Source: an uncultured Bacteroidales bacterium (GTDB lineage Bacteria > Bacteroidota > Bacteroidia > Bacteroidales > Muribaculaceae). Taken from it: DNA of 54,276 nt. Of the stretch, positions 1-8,596 are shown in pieces (position 1 is the first letter of the stretch; every line of letters begins with the position of its first letter). The stretch covers positions 1 through 54,276 of the forward strand of contig CAMKGM010000016.1 in the NCBI GenBank assembly GCA_946412245.1, read 5' to 3'. A program made the position numbers and the translations under genes. Under the pieces are notes generated by a model. That model did no database searches. It was given only the letters and a program-made list of their open reading frames with translations, and was not told the origin of the DNA.

Positions 1-154
1 AATACAATTAAATATTAAAGCAAAATTTGGATTACAACATAGAAGAACAGAAGAGCAAAAGATTTTGGGAGGCGGGAAGGGCGTGGGAGTGAATGTTGGG
101 GAAATTTCATGGTACTCTCGTGGGGTTTGGGATATTAAGAAATAGCGTAACTCG

Positions 155-643
155 CTAATAACCATACGATACTGTGAAAAAATCGTCGTAATCGGCGTTG
201 TGTACTTTCGTGGATGCATTGTGTGCTTTCGAGGCCGTTTTGTGTACTTCCGTGGCCTGTTTGTGTGCTTCCGTAAAGTTATCGTGTGCTTCCGTGGCGT
301 TTTCATGTACTCTCGTTGAGTGTGATTTGAGTCGCATAACATTGAACCTCTGGGCCACTTGAGGCGTGATGCCCATGAGTTGGTTGAGCTGGCCTTGATT
401 GAGTGGCACAACTCGCCAGTAACCTTTTCGATGGGTGCCAACGTGCTGAATGACTCTCATGGCTTCGAGCATGCGGATGTGTTTTGCTATGGCCTCGCGT
501 GAACGTAACATGAGCTTGGCAATGCCAGCAATGGAAATTCGGCCGTTGTGTGCTATAATGACATTGATGATGTAACTGCGCACAGCGTTGCCATGAACGA
601 GCTGAGCGATGGTGGCATTGAGGGTTTTGGGTTGTGTTTTCAT
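155..643 (-). CDS. Winged-helix protein with C-terminal heptad repeat
   Basis: A 162-residue protein. Residues about 10-80 look like a winged helix-turn-helix DNA-binding domain: a short helix, a segment IAGIAKLMLRSREAIAKHIRML that reads like a recognition helix pair, then a wing with GYWRVV. From about residue 110 the chain becomes seven-residue repeats (VHENATE, AHDNFTE, AHKQATE, VHKTASK, AHNASTK, VHNA), encoded by a 21-bp tandem DNA repeat. The tail is hydrophilic and may be helical. A TAnnTTTG box lies about 33 bp upstream of the ATG. It is probably a small transcriptional regulator; its target is unknown. It is followed downstream by A+T-rich sequence and sits at the edge of a defence-like island. 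The function is inferred from fold only. Confidence 0.6.
   Translation of the reverse strand: MKTQPKTLNATIAQLVHGNAVRSYIINVIIAHNGRISIAGIAKLMLRSREAIAKHIRMLEAMRVIQHVGTHRKGYWRVVPLNQGQLNQLMGITPQVAQRFNVMRLKSHSTRVHENATEAHDNFTEAHKQATEVHKTASKAHNASTKVHNADYDDFFTVSYGY
200..325 (-). repeat. Six-unit 21-bp tandem repeat inside a coding region
   Basis: On the + strand units begin at 200, 221, 242, 263, 284 and 305, an exact 21-bp period. The core is gtgtrctttcgtgg with some drift. The period equals seven codons, so the repeat keeps frame and makes a heptad tail on the winged-helix protein. A single related unit is at 111-125 and further units lie in the intergenic region near 44.55-44.61 kb. Confidence 0.85.
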
Positions 644-675
644 GAAGGAAATCTATTAAGGTTCGTATATGTGCG

Positions 676-683
676 CAAAGATA
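676..683 (-). promoter_or_regulatory. Bacteroidetes -7 box for the winged-helix gene
   Basis: TATCTTTG on the minus strand matches TAnnTTTG and lies 33 bp upstream of the ATG at 643. No clear TTTG -33 element is seen at the usual 19-21 bp spacing. Confidence 0.45.
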
Positions 684-853
684 GTGAGAGTATAATTGAG
701 GAAAAATGGTAAAGACTCAAAAGGGAGTCGCATTGGGTACTTTCACTATTCTTATGACTGATGAATAGTTCAGTACCTTGGGATTTGTTGATACTTTTCA
801 CACATAAGGAATAATATGCAAAACTCGCTCATATGAGATCATTATGTTGTTCT

Positions 854-3235
854 CTATGATTTATTAAGTAGTTCTAACATTCCTACAACATGATGCATAC
901 GGAAAACATAATCATATCGTTCAGATAACGGTGCCAATTCCTGTTTAAGATACTCTATAGAGGGTATACCAAAAATGGACGTCAATGTTTTTATGTATTT
1001 TATAATATATTTGCCTTTAGCTTGAATCTCATTATAATTAACAAACTTATAAAATAGAGTACCATAAAGTATTACATATTTCATAAAACGGTTAACAACA
1101 GTTCTATAGCTTTCATCTAGTGGTGGGATTCTCATGCCATTACAAAAACTAACAAACCGCTCAAGAGCTGTCAATCCAATATGTGATATGCTTCTATCAA
1201 GACTATCATAGAGTAATTTTTGATAATAACTACGTGTCATCGAATCATTTTCATCAAAAACATAACGAAATCTATTTAAATAGCATATCTCCATTGCAGT
1301 AAAAAATGAAAGAGAGAAAAAATTTAAGTCATCTTTCGTAATGATGCGGTCTCCTGATTTACGAACTTGTTCACCACGTTTTATAAGCAATTTCTTATAT
1401 TTATTCAATAATGATGTTGATAAATCACCATAACTTTTAAAACTTTTCTTGCTAATTATTATATCATCTTGTTCTTCTATGTCTCGGTCATTGCTTATTT
1501 CTGCAGAGCCTTCCTCTTCTTCATCAATTATGGCATCATTAATGGAGCGGATTTTTCTTCTAATGCTCTCCTCAATGCATTCGATTAGACGAGATGTCCT
1601 ATCAACTACTATAATATGCCTACTTTTAGCATCGTCATTATCATATTCTACATTGTATTTTATTTCTGGAAGGGTGTTGCCATTTGTTTTTATATTTCCT
1701 GATGCAGTCTTAACAAGGCTATTATTGTTATCGTTTTCATCATCAACTAACTCCCACATTATATCTGAAAGAATATCTGCCACATCCATACCCTCATATC
1801 CTTCATTTTCGATACGGGAGATAAACCGATTAAGGTTTCTGCTTGTTTTAGAAGGATTTGTTGTTTCTAGCATCTCAATCCAGTTGATGAATACGATATT
1901 AGACACCCGTTCTTTATTTTTATTGATGAGATAGCATGTAGATGGTTTTTTATCGAGTTTCTCCTCAACTATATATTTACCGTTTTTGTTAAATATCGAT
2001 TTGAATAAAACGGCATTTGAGCCATTATCAATAGCAAGATGTATATGGTGAGAGATCTTTTCTTCGCAACAAACAATGATACTATCATTCTCATATTGGG
2101 CAGATATGATTCTATGCTTTCTTAGTGGGTCATTGTTTTCGTTTGATCTAATTCGTTTCATATCGTGTATTTTCATGCTAAGTTTCTTCTTGGGCTTCAG
2201 ACCAAGTAAAGACAAGAAATCTCTGTTCTTTGAACGATATAATACACAGAATTCCTCATTGATACCTCTTTTTTTCAAAAAACCGAGTCCGGGCATTGTG
2301 GCATTGGCACTACCTATGACACAATATTCATAATATGAAGTTTTGAAATGCAAAATCTTTGCATGTAACTGTCTATTAAAAGTTTTGAACTTCATCCTAC
2401 CTCTTTTCGTATCATTAAAATCATAGAAGGTGATACGTTTATTTGAAGGCATCATGCATGGAGGTAATGAACAATCTTCATGAATAAGGACATCAATTTG
2501 TGCATTAGAACAAATATTAGATAGGTTCACTATAGACTCTCCCCTTTCATCAAAATATGGACTTACAACAGTGACTTTTTGAACATCTTCTAAAGGGATT
2601 AGATTGACAATTTGCCGCAAAATGCTTGAGTTTGTATCATTATACAACAATGCTGCATCAATTCCTTCTTGTATGTTCCAAACTCTATGAGGCTCAATGG
2701 TGAATGATGAATCCAAAAAAGAACAGTTTTCAGGAATTTCACGCAAAATCCTATTTCGCTCAAATTCGCCACATTGACTAGTGAATTGCAATAAATATTT
2801 CCAGCATTCCTCAATTAACGGACGATGCAAATCATTATCTTTATCAATCATGAATCCAGTAAAGGCTTCATGGTTTTTTCCATGCCCCGTTACTGTCAAA
2901 TTACCTGTACCAAATACAACTAGCACAGAATCATCACCAACAAAAAAATTAATCTTAGGATGAAAGGCTCCAACAACATTTATGCCAGTTACACAATAAT
3001 CTCTGCCAATTCTTCTCATATATAAGGGATTTACGTATTCCATAGATTTCTCCATTTGATTATAATCCACAAATATATTTACACTGCATATTTGTTTACG
3101 ATGAAGTAGATTTAGCAACTGAGCATCGAAATGAATGAGGTCGATAGAATATGTGCTTAAAACGGCAGAATGAAACTTTCCATTCTTTCCTCCACTGGGA
3201 ATATCCAAAAATATGGCATGTTCATTTTTTTCCAT
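854..3235 (-). CDS. Two-site PLD-superfamily protein, probable nuclease
   Basis: A 793-residue protein with two PLD-type half sites: H92-x-K94 followed by GTGN (N112), and H291-x-K293 followed by GSAN (N311). The first is embedded in AFHPKINFF, the second in QLHAKILHF. This is the arrangement of PLD-family phosphodiesterases and nucleases whose two HxK motifs form one active site. The remaining 450 residues have no domain I recognise; an acidic segment with EEEE and DIEEQDD lies near residues 570-600. Its ATG overlaps the 3' end of the upstream gene by 14 bp, so the two are probably translationally coupled and act together. The sequence is strongly A+T-rich compared with the hydrogenase region, suggesting transfer. 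A defence role is inferred from the PLD fold and the adjacent AbiE pair; no helicase or methylase partner is present, so it does not match DISARM. Confidence 0.7.
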   Translation of the reverse strand: MEKNEHAIFLDIPSGGKNGKFHSAVLSTYSIDLIHFDAQLLNLLHRKQICSVNIFVDYNQMEKSMEYVNPLYMRRIGRDYCVTGINVVGAFHPKINFFVGDDSVLVVFGTGNLTVTGHGKNHEAFTGFMIDKDNDLHRPLIEECWKYLLQFTSQCGEFERNRILREIPENCSFLDSSFTIEPHRVWNIQEGIDAALLYNDTNSSILRQIVNLIPLEDVQKVTVVSPYFDERGESIVNLSNICSNAQIDVLIHEDCSLPPCMMPSNKRITFYDFNDTKRGRMKFKTFNRQLHAKILHFKTSYYEYCVIGSANATMPGLGFLKKRGINEEFCVLYRSKNRDFLSLLGLKPKKKLSMKIHDMKRIRSNENNDPLRKHRIISAQYENDSIIVCCEEKISHHIHLAIDNGSNAVLFKSIFNKNGKYIVEEKLDKKPSTCYLINKNKERVSNIVFINWIEMLETTNPSKTSRNLNRFISRIENEGYEGMDVADILSDIMWELVDDENDNNNSLVKTASGNIKTNGNTLPEIKYNVEYDNDDAKSRHIIVVDRTSRLIECIEESIRRKIRSINDAIIDEEEEGSAEISNDRDIEEQDDIIISKKSFKSYGDLSTSLLNKYKKLLIKRGEQVRKSGDRIITKDDLNFFSLSFFTAMEICYLNRFRYVFDENDSMTRSYYQKLLYDSLDRSISHIGLTALERFVSFCNGMRIPPLDESYRTVVNRFMKYVILYGTLFYKFVNYNEIQAKGKYIIKYIKTLTSIFGIPSIEYLKQELAPLSERYDYVFRMHHVVGMLELLNKS

Positions 3236-4730
3236 AATTGCGAAGAAAATTATATGCTACATCCGTAAGATTGTTATTCGAATCAAGATAGCTCAAATCT
3301 TTCAGATAATTAAATAATGAATCGACACGTGGTGACGTTTCTACCGGATATCGGATCTCAACTAATACGATTCTCCCTTCCTCATAAATAAACTTTCGAA
3401 GGTCAGAATTATTTCGGCCCATTTTCCCAATTGCTATAATAGTATGCTCTTGCATAATTTGGGTTACTAAAGTTGGAATATACTTCGATATAGGCCAAGA
3501 AAGATATTGGGAAACATAAGCATTAAGTCCCTCGCTGAGAATTCCCCGTTGGCGTTTGAGGTCATTCTGCTTTTCAAAACCAAGAATAGCCTTTTTGTTC
3601 ATTTCAAATTCATTGAATAATCGCAATAATAGAGTAAGAGATAGAAAGGCTGCTTGAATATATTCTTGATTTTTTATAGTTTCTCTTAGCTTATCGTATA
3701 GTTCATCAATGTTTCCAAGCGTATCGTTTTTCCACTCATCAATGGTTTTATATTTACCATCTAAAGTAGACATAATAGAAGATACAATATCTTCTGTCAA
3801 AACTCGTATTGGAGGATTGTGTAGATCGTGAATTTTGTTAAGCACAAGACAAAAAATGGAGTCTACACTATAATGTAAACACTCACATAAATAATAGAAA
3901 TACCATCCAAAAGAAGCTGCAACACTCTTGTCTTCATTAACATGTAGGAAACGATTCTTCACAAAATCATCTATCTCTATTGCATTATTTAAATCACGCA
4001 GTAATAGATATATTGTCTCTTTACGAAATGATGATTCCTCGTCTTCTTTTATAAGGAGGTGATTAAGAGATTGCCATTCTTTTGATTTTAATGCTATATT
4101 ATGAATAGCTAAAGACTGTAACTTATTAATTTCTTTTTCTTCTATGCGACCATCAAGAATGCATTCAATAAACAAATCCCTTGTATTTGCCTCTACACTT
4201 AAGCTAAATGCCATTGCTAGTTCTTTGCCTTTCTTCCGCAAGTAGAAACGCCCCTCCTCAATCTTTACAAGTTCATAATAAATGAGGGAACCAAGATAGT
4301 ACTGACCAAAAGCACCGGTTTTAAATGTCCAATACTTTTCGTTGGAGTCAAAGTCTGCTCCATCAGCGATATTGTAGATACCTTCATCTATCAACTTATA
4401 TCGCTTTTGGTTGATAAACATCGCACCGACAATTGACCCAACTCCCTGATCTTTCATAATAAAAGCCATCCCCAATTCAGCCCTACGTATAAAATTATAT
4501 TGGTGAAGGGAAGTTTTTCCACTTATCTCCAATTTATCATATTCACTTAAAAGCCAGCAGTATAGACTATAATACCGTATATGCCTTGTCAAATTAGTAA
4601 GCCCTGGCAATAATTTAGTATAAGTTGCTATTGAACTGTTTTGAATGCCAAGCGGATCACGTCCACCTTTGAAACCCTCATTAGAGGCCCAATAAATATC
4701 TGTTATGTCTGATTGTTTATATTGTGCCAT
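3222..4730 (-). CDS. Unrecognised protein coupled to PLD nuclease
   Basis: About 502 residues from the ATG at 4730 (MAQYKQSDITDIYW). The frame stays open up to an earlier ATG at 4838, but those 36 residues look unlike the rest, so the internal start is preferred. The N-terminus has conserved-looking stretches (FKGGRDPLGIQNSS, LTNLTRHIRYYSLYCWLL). The body is mostly helical and charged, with no transmembrane segment, P-loop or nuclease motif that I can see. Near the C-terminus a beta-rich stretch GRIVLVEIRYPVE occurs. It overlaps the PLD gene by 14 bp and is transcribed first. It could be the sensor or regulator of a two-gene system; that role is inference from context only. Confidence 0.6.
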   Translation of the reverse strand: MAQYKQSDITDIYWASNEGFKGGRDPLGIQNSSIATYTKLLPGLTNLTRHIRYYSLYCWLLSEYDKLEISGKTSLHQYNFIRRAELGMAFIMKDQGVGSIVGAMFINQKRYKLIDEGIYNIADGADFDSNEKYWTFKTGAFGQYYLGSLIYYELVKIEEGRFYLRKKGKELAMAFSLSVEANTRDLFIECILDGRIEEKEINKLQSLAIHNIALKSKEWQSLNHLLIKEDEESSFRKETIYLLLRDLNNAIEIDDFVKNRFLHVNEDKSVAASFGWYFYYLCECLHYSVDSIFCLVLNKIHDLHNPPIRVLTEDIVSSIMSTLDGKYKTIDEWKNDTLGNIDELYDKLRETIKNQEYIQAAFLSLTLLLRLFNEFEMNKKAILGFEKQNDLKRQRGILSEGLNAYVSQYLSWPISKYIPTLVTQIMQEHTIIAIGKMGRNNSDLRKFIYEEGRIVLVEIRYPVETSPRVDSLFNYLKDLSYLDSNNNLTDVAYNFLRNYGKK

Positions 4731-4974
4731 AGGACTAATAAATATAATGTCAACTTTTGTTTGTTCTTTCGCTGTATTTATATGATTATTATAAACGAAA
4801 GCTATAATTGATTTAGCGTTTTGACTCCTTAACGGCATTGCCGTAAAATAATTAATAATCGAATTTTAGCGAAACTGTAATTTTAAACTCGCATGATGTC
4901 CATCTAATTAGCATTCTATTTGTTCAAATTTGTTTGATTTCTGCCGTAGGAACTCCTAAAAATAGCTTTAGAAG

Positions 4975-4989
4975 TTACTGGAGGATGGA
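4975..4989. repeat. 15-bp direct repeat, left copy (hydA2-tail-like)
   Basis: ttactggaggatgga, identical to 6598-6612. In the right copy these bases are the last four codons and stop (SILQ-stop) of hydA2. The left copy is three bases from the abiEii stop codon. The pair brackets the AbiE cassette exactly. Confidence 0.7.
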
Positions 4990-4992
4990 TGA

Positions 4993-5820
4993 TTAAGCAT
5001 CGAATTTTATCATATCAGCAAGCTGAAGAAAATAGTCATTCGACCAGATTTCAATCTCTTCAGGGTTTCGCACAAAAGGCATCACATCTTGTTTAACCAG
5101 ACTAATGCTTGTGCTCCCAAGCCTTTCCTTGAGTAATTGCATAAACTCCTCTTTTGTTATCTCCATAGCATTAAACTGCCTGATTCTTTCCTGCAGATGC
5201 CTGAAATCGAGTGGCACACCATTTCTCACATACCACTCGAAGTCGTACCAGTCACGACCCTTAACCCTATTTTTCCATGCTCTGAAAACCAATGCATGCA
5301 TCTTTCCCGCAAACAAACAAGGTAAAGTGAAGCAACGAGTCATGAATGAATAAGGCTGCAATAAGAGCTTTTGTTCGGTCGTAAAAAGCAAAGGAGGAAC
5401 AATATCAACTTCTATCTTGATTTTTATTGATTTCTCGGAAGTAAACGACAGATCATAAACATCAGTATTATCCTTAAGAAATGCTGATTCTACTTTGCTG
5501 AACGACTTCTTGTCTTTCTTGGTAATCTCAACCATGCGACCCACCAATTCAAACTGCTCAATGATGGGTTGGAAATATGTGCTGAAACTAAAGTTCTCAT
5601 CTGGTTGCAAGAGTGAGAAATCCATATCCTCGCTAAACCGTTGAAGGCCATGGAAGATTCTCAGGCAGGTGCCGCCATAGAAAGCAGCACGCTCGAAGAA
5701 ACCACCATGATACAGTCCGGCAAGAATAATTTGCTGATTCACCTCAAATGTGGCATTGCGTCGCTTTTGAGTTGTCGACAAATCATAGCGGTCAAGCATT
5801 GATTGATATAGTTCGTTCAT
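4993..5820 (-). CDS. abiEii: AbiEii/AbiGii-family nucleotidyltransferase toxin
   Basis: A 275-residue protein of the AbiEii family, the toxin of type IV toxin-antitoxin abortive-infection systems. The nucleotidyltransferase signature is visible: GGT at 49-51, then RFSEDMDFSL with D65 and D67 as the metal-binding acidic pair. A later segment GRDWYDFEWYVR fits the conserved second half of the family. Known members transfer nucleotides to cellular targets such as tRNA. The gene overlaps its upstream partner by 4 bp (ATGA), the normal antitoxin-toxin order. It lies within a module bounded by 15-bp repeats. Family assignment is confident; activity is not shown. Confidence 0.9.
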   Translation of the reverse strand: MNELYQSMLDRYDLSTTQKRRNATFEVNQQIILAGLYHGGFFERAAFYGGTCLRIFHGLQRFSEDMDFSLLQPDENFSFSTYFQPIIEQFELVGRMVEITKKDKKSFSKVESAFLKDNTDVYDLSFTSEKSIKIKIEVDIVPPLLFTTEQKLLLQPYSFMTRCFTLPCLFAGKMHALVFRAWKNRVKGRDWYDFEWYVRNGVPLDFRHLQERIRQFNAMEITKEEFMQLLKERLGSTSISLVKQDVMPFVRNPEEIEIWSNDYFLQLADMIKFDA

Positions 5821-6446
5821 CCCTTCTCTATTAATTTAATGATTGTTTTTATACTGCTCGATTTCTTACCTATGGCTGCAAACTGCTTAAAAATCTCAAC
5901 ACGCATCTCGAAAAACGCCTCCATGTTGAGTCGCAGGTCTTCACTTAGATACTTATAGGCTTCATCTAAATAACGTAAATTGAGCATCGATTGCGTTGTT
6001 ATCAAGTCACACAACGCTTTTTCAGGTGTTGCAATCAAGAAAGAATACTCCTCATTGCTCTCTTGCGTGACACCAATGGGAAAGGCCGCTTGCGAAATGT
6101 GTATGTACTCAAAACGTCCGAACTCATTGATGAATGTTCTGCTATGCTTTATAGTCATAGATTGAGTCACAAACACCTGTTCAGGAATCAGTCCGTAATA
6201 TCGCAGGGCACTGTAACACGACACGTAGGAAACCGGATAGATGTGATTGGCCATCAATTCTACCGACAGTGGCTTGCCTGTGATGCGCGGAGACACAACA
6301 TACAAGCCACGCTTGAGCCGGATGATGTCACCCAACTGCTCCAATCTGCTGATTTTCTTGTTCTTGTTCTTGGTTTCTGGAAACAAACTCGACAAAACAG
6401 AATTGCTGACTGGAATCACTCCTAATGTTTCTAAAACATTATTCAT
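5817..6446 (-). CDS. abiEi: AbiEi-family antitoxin with N-terminal winged helix
   Basis: A 209-residue protein. The N-terminal third (SRLEQLGDIIRLKRGLYVVSP) is the winged-helix region typical of type IV antitoxins; the middle (SYVSCYSALRYYGLIPEQ) and later ATPEKALCDLI match the AbiEi family pattern. It would neutralise the AbiEii nucleotidyltransferase without direct binding and repress its own promoter. The start codon lies only four bases after a TAnnTTTG box, so the transcript may be leaderless. A 56-bp element also found upstream of hydA2 begins 13 bp upstream of the ATG. Confidence 0.85.
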   Translation of the reverse strand: MNNVLETLGVIPVSNSVLSSLFPETKNKNKKISRLEQLGDIIRLKRGLYVVSPRITGKPLSVELMANHIYPVSYVSCYSALRYYGLIPEQVFVTQSMTIKHSRTFINEFGRFEYIHISQAAFPIGVTQESNEEYSFLIATPEKALCDLITTQSMLNLRYLDEAYKYLSEDLRLNMEAFFEMRVEIFKQFAAIGKKSSSIKTIIKLIEKG

Positions 6447-6450
6447 ACTG

Positions 6451-6458
6451 CAAAAGTA
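6451..6458 (-). promoter_or_regulatory. -7 box abutting the abiEi start
   Basis: TACTTTTG on the minus strand ends four bases before the abiEi ATG at 6446. A start site at normal spacing would fall on or near the ATG, implying a leaderless or nearly leaderless mRNA. Confidence 0.5.
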
Positions 6459-6514
6459 GTAAAAATTTGAACACTAAATGACTTTTTAGGGTATTTTCTG
6501 TACAAAATTTTACT
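6459..6514. repeat. 56-bp direct repeat, copy upstream of abiEi
   Basis: Matches 8597-8652 at 52 of 56 positions by eye. The shared core includes attttctgtacaaaatttt. It lies immediately upstream of the abiEi promoter. Confidence 0.85.
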
Positions 6515-6597
6515 TTATTTGTATATTATCCCACATCCCCCTCCCCTAAATAATAAAGAAGTTAGTGAAAATAATGGCAAGCCAATTTCTATATGGA

Positions 6598-6612
6598 TTA
6601 CTGGAGGATGGA
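6598..6612. repeat. 15-bp direct repeat, right copy (hydA2 3' end)
   Basis: Identical to 4975-4989. Comprises the stop codon and last four codons of hydA2. Confidence 0.7.
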
Positions 6613-8412
6613 CTTGTCGCGGAATTTCGTGTGGAGCAGTTTGTGAGCTCTAGGACCGAAGGGCTCGCCCAGGAACTCGTCGTAAACTTGCTTCACAGCC
6701 TGGCTCTCATGGCTCTTGCGCACCATCTTGGTAACGTCGGTGGCATACATGGCACGCTGCCGTGCCTCGAGCACCGAAATGTCGCCGTGGTGATAAGGTT
6801 GGCCGGTGCCGCCAATGCATCCACCCGGACACGACATCACCTCAACCAGGTGATAGTCAAGTTCGCCGGCACGCAACTTGTCCATGACAATGCGGGCATT
6901 GTTGAGCGTGTGCACGACGCACACTTTCAGCTCAAAGCCGTTCATGTCGATGGTCGCCTCGCGAATACCGTCCATGCCGCGCACCTCAGTAAATTCGAGC
7001 TTGGGTAGCGTTTTGCCGGTAAACTTCTCGTAGGCGGTGCGCAGCACAGCCTCGGTCACGCCACCGGTGGTGCCAAATATGGTACCGGCGCCCGTAGCAT
7101 CGCCCAGTGGGGAGTCAAATTCTCCGTTAGGCAAGGCTGCAAAGTCTATGCCGTTGTCCTTAATCATCTCAGCCAACTCAAGGGTGGTGATGCTGCAATC
7201 CACATCGGGAGTACCCTCGAAAATGAATTCATCGCGAGCGCACTCATATTTCTTTGCCACGCAAGGCATGATAGAGACAATAACGATATTCTCGCTGGGA
7301 ATGCCTATTTTCTCGGCCCAATAGCTCTTGGCGATGGTGCCGAACATCTGTGCGGGCGACTTGCAGGTCGAGGGATACTCGCGCAAATCGGGGAAATCGT
7401 TCTCAAAGAAATTGACCCAAGCCGGACAGCACGAGGTGGTCATAGGCAGCTTCACATCGGGGTCGCCAGCCATGTGACGCTTGAGGCGGTCGATGAGCTC
7501 GGCGCTCTCTTCCATAATGGTGAAGTCGGCGCCAAAGTTGGTGTCGAACACATAGTCAAAACCCAACCGACGCAGTGCGGTAATCATCTTGCCCGTGACA
7601 ACCGTGCCGGGTGCCAAGCCAAACTCCTCGCCCAGCGCAAAGCGCACGGCCGGTGCGGTTTGTGCGATGACCAGCTTGTCAGGATTGTGAATGTCGGCCA
7701 TCACATCATTGATGGAGTTGCGCTCATCGAGCACGCCGATGGGCCCGTCGATGGCTTCGAACCTGCACTTGGTCTTGCACTTGCCACAGCAGGTGCATTT
7801 GTAGGGATTGATGGTGTGAGGTTGCTTCACAACACCTGTGATGGCATTGACCGGACAGTTGCGCTTGCAGGCAGTACAACCGCGACACTTCTCAGGGTCG
7901 ATTGCATAGGACAGCACATTCAGGAAAGGCGTACCGCCAATTTCGTAGATGTAGTTGTTCAACATTGAGTCGAGCGACACCGGACGCTTGAACGAACTCC
8001 AGTGCTGCGACTCCACCTCAATGTGGTGCGCTGCCACCTCCACATATCTCAATTCGTCGACAAGTTCACCGCGCACAATGTGTTTCTCCACAATCACATT
8101 CACATCCTCAGGCCGCACATGGGTGTAGGTGATGTTATCGGGCAGGATGCGCACAATGGGACCCTTGGCGCAAAAACCGAAGCAGCCCGAGGTGACCACA
8201 TCGACCATGTCGTCGATGCCATGGGCATGGAGCATGACCTTGAACAGGTTGATGATGCGCTCGCTTTCGTTCTTGCGGCACTTCTTGCCCGAGCAGCACT
8301 GGATTTGTACATACTCATGCGCTTGCAAGCCATATTGCTGATCGTTAACTGACGTCGGCTGATTAGCCGATACTGGATTCGCGGGGTTCTGGGGTTGGTT
8401 GTTTACAGGCAT
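6598..8412 (-). CDS. [FeFe]-hydrogenase with HydB-like N-terminus (HydA2)
   Basis: A 604-residue group A [FeFe]-hydrogenase. After a Pro/Asn/Gln-rich leader (1-30) comes a thioredoxin-like [2Fe-2S] ferredoxin domain (C39/C40, C45, C77, C81), then two [4Fe-4S] motifs (C176, C179, C182, C186; C206, C209, C212, C216), then the H-cluster domain with TSCCPAW (C328, C329), MPCVAKKYE (C384) and CPGGC (C528, C532). The catalytic half is nearly the same as that of the neighbouring HydA, whereas both ferredoxin segments resemble the ends of HydB, so it reads as a mosaic. It is separated from hydBAC by a terminator and has its own upstream region. It probably catalyses H2 production or oxidation with a ferredoxin or NADH partner; which one cannot be told. 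Maturation genes hydEFG are not in this window. Confidence 0.9.
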   Translation of the reverse strand: MPVNNQPQNPANPVSANQPTSVNDQQYGLQAHEYVQIQCCSGKKCRKNESERIINLFKVMLHAHGIDDMVDVVTSGCFGFCAKGPIVRILPDNITYTHVRPEDVNVIVEKHIVRGELVDELRYVEVAAHHIEVESQHWSSFKRPVSLDSMLNNYIYEIGGTPFLNVLSYAIDPEKCRGCTACKRNCPVNAITGVVKQPHTINPYKCTCCGKCKTKCRFEAIDGPIGVLDERNSINDVMADIHNPDKLVIAQTAPAVRFALGEEFGLAPGTVVTGKMITALRRLGFDYVFDTNFGADFTIMEESAELIDRLKRHMAGDPDVKLPMTTSCCPAWVNFFENDFPDLREYPSTCKSPAQMFGTIAKSYWAEKIGIPSENIVIVSIMPCVAKKYECARDEFIFEGTPDVDCSITTLELAEMIKDNGIDFAALPNGEFDSPLGDATGAGTIFGTTGGVTEAVLRTAYEKFTGKTLPKLEFTEVRGMDGIREATIDMNGFELKVCVVHTLNNARIVMDKLRAGELDYHLVEVMSCPGGCIGGTGQPYHHGDISVLEARQRAMYATDVTKMVRKSHESQAVKQVYDEFLGEPFGPRAHKLLHTKFRDKSILQ

Positions 8413-8512
8413 ATGTTAAATCCATTGATAAACAATTAAAACTCTTGGCTAATATCATTGCCGCTCAACACTCTGTCGACAAGAATCAGGCAGCGACCAC
8501 AACATTGCTCCA

Positions 8513-8520
8513 CAAAATTA
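8513..8520 (-). promoter_or_regulatory. Possible -7 box for hydA2
   Basis: TAATTTTG on the minus strand, about 100 bp upstream of the hydA2 ATG. No good -33 element. The rest of 8413-8826 holds the 56-bp repeat and a terminator but no gene. Confidence 0.35.
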
Positions 8521-8596
8521 AGAAAAAAAACTCAATTAACTACACATGACGCTCAAATAACTTATCGCCACATTAACATATCGGCAAAACGCAACA

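Noticed and set aside
200-325. Regular 21-bp repeats considered as a CRISPR array
   Set aside because: There are no unique spacers; the whole 21 bp repeats and it is coding in frame. No cas genes are present.
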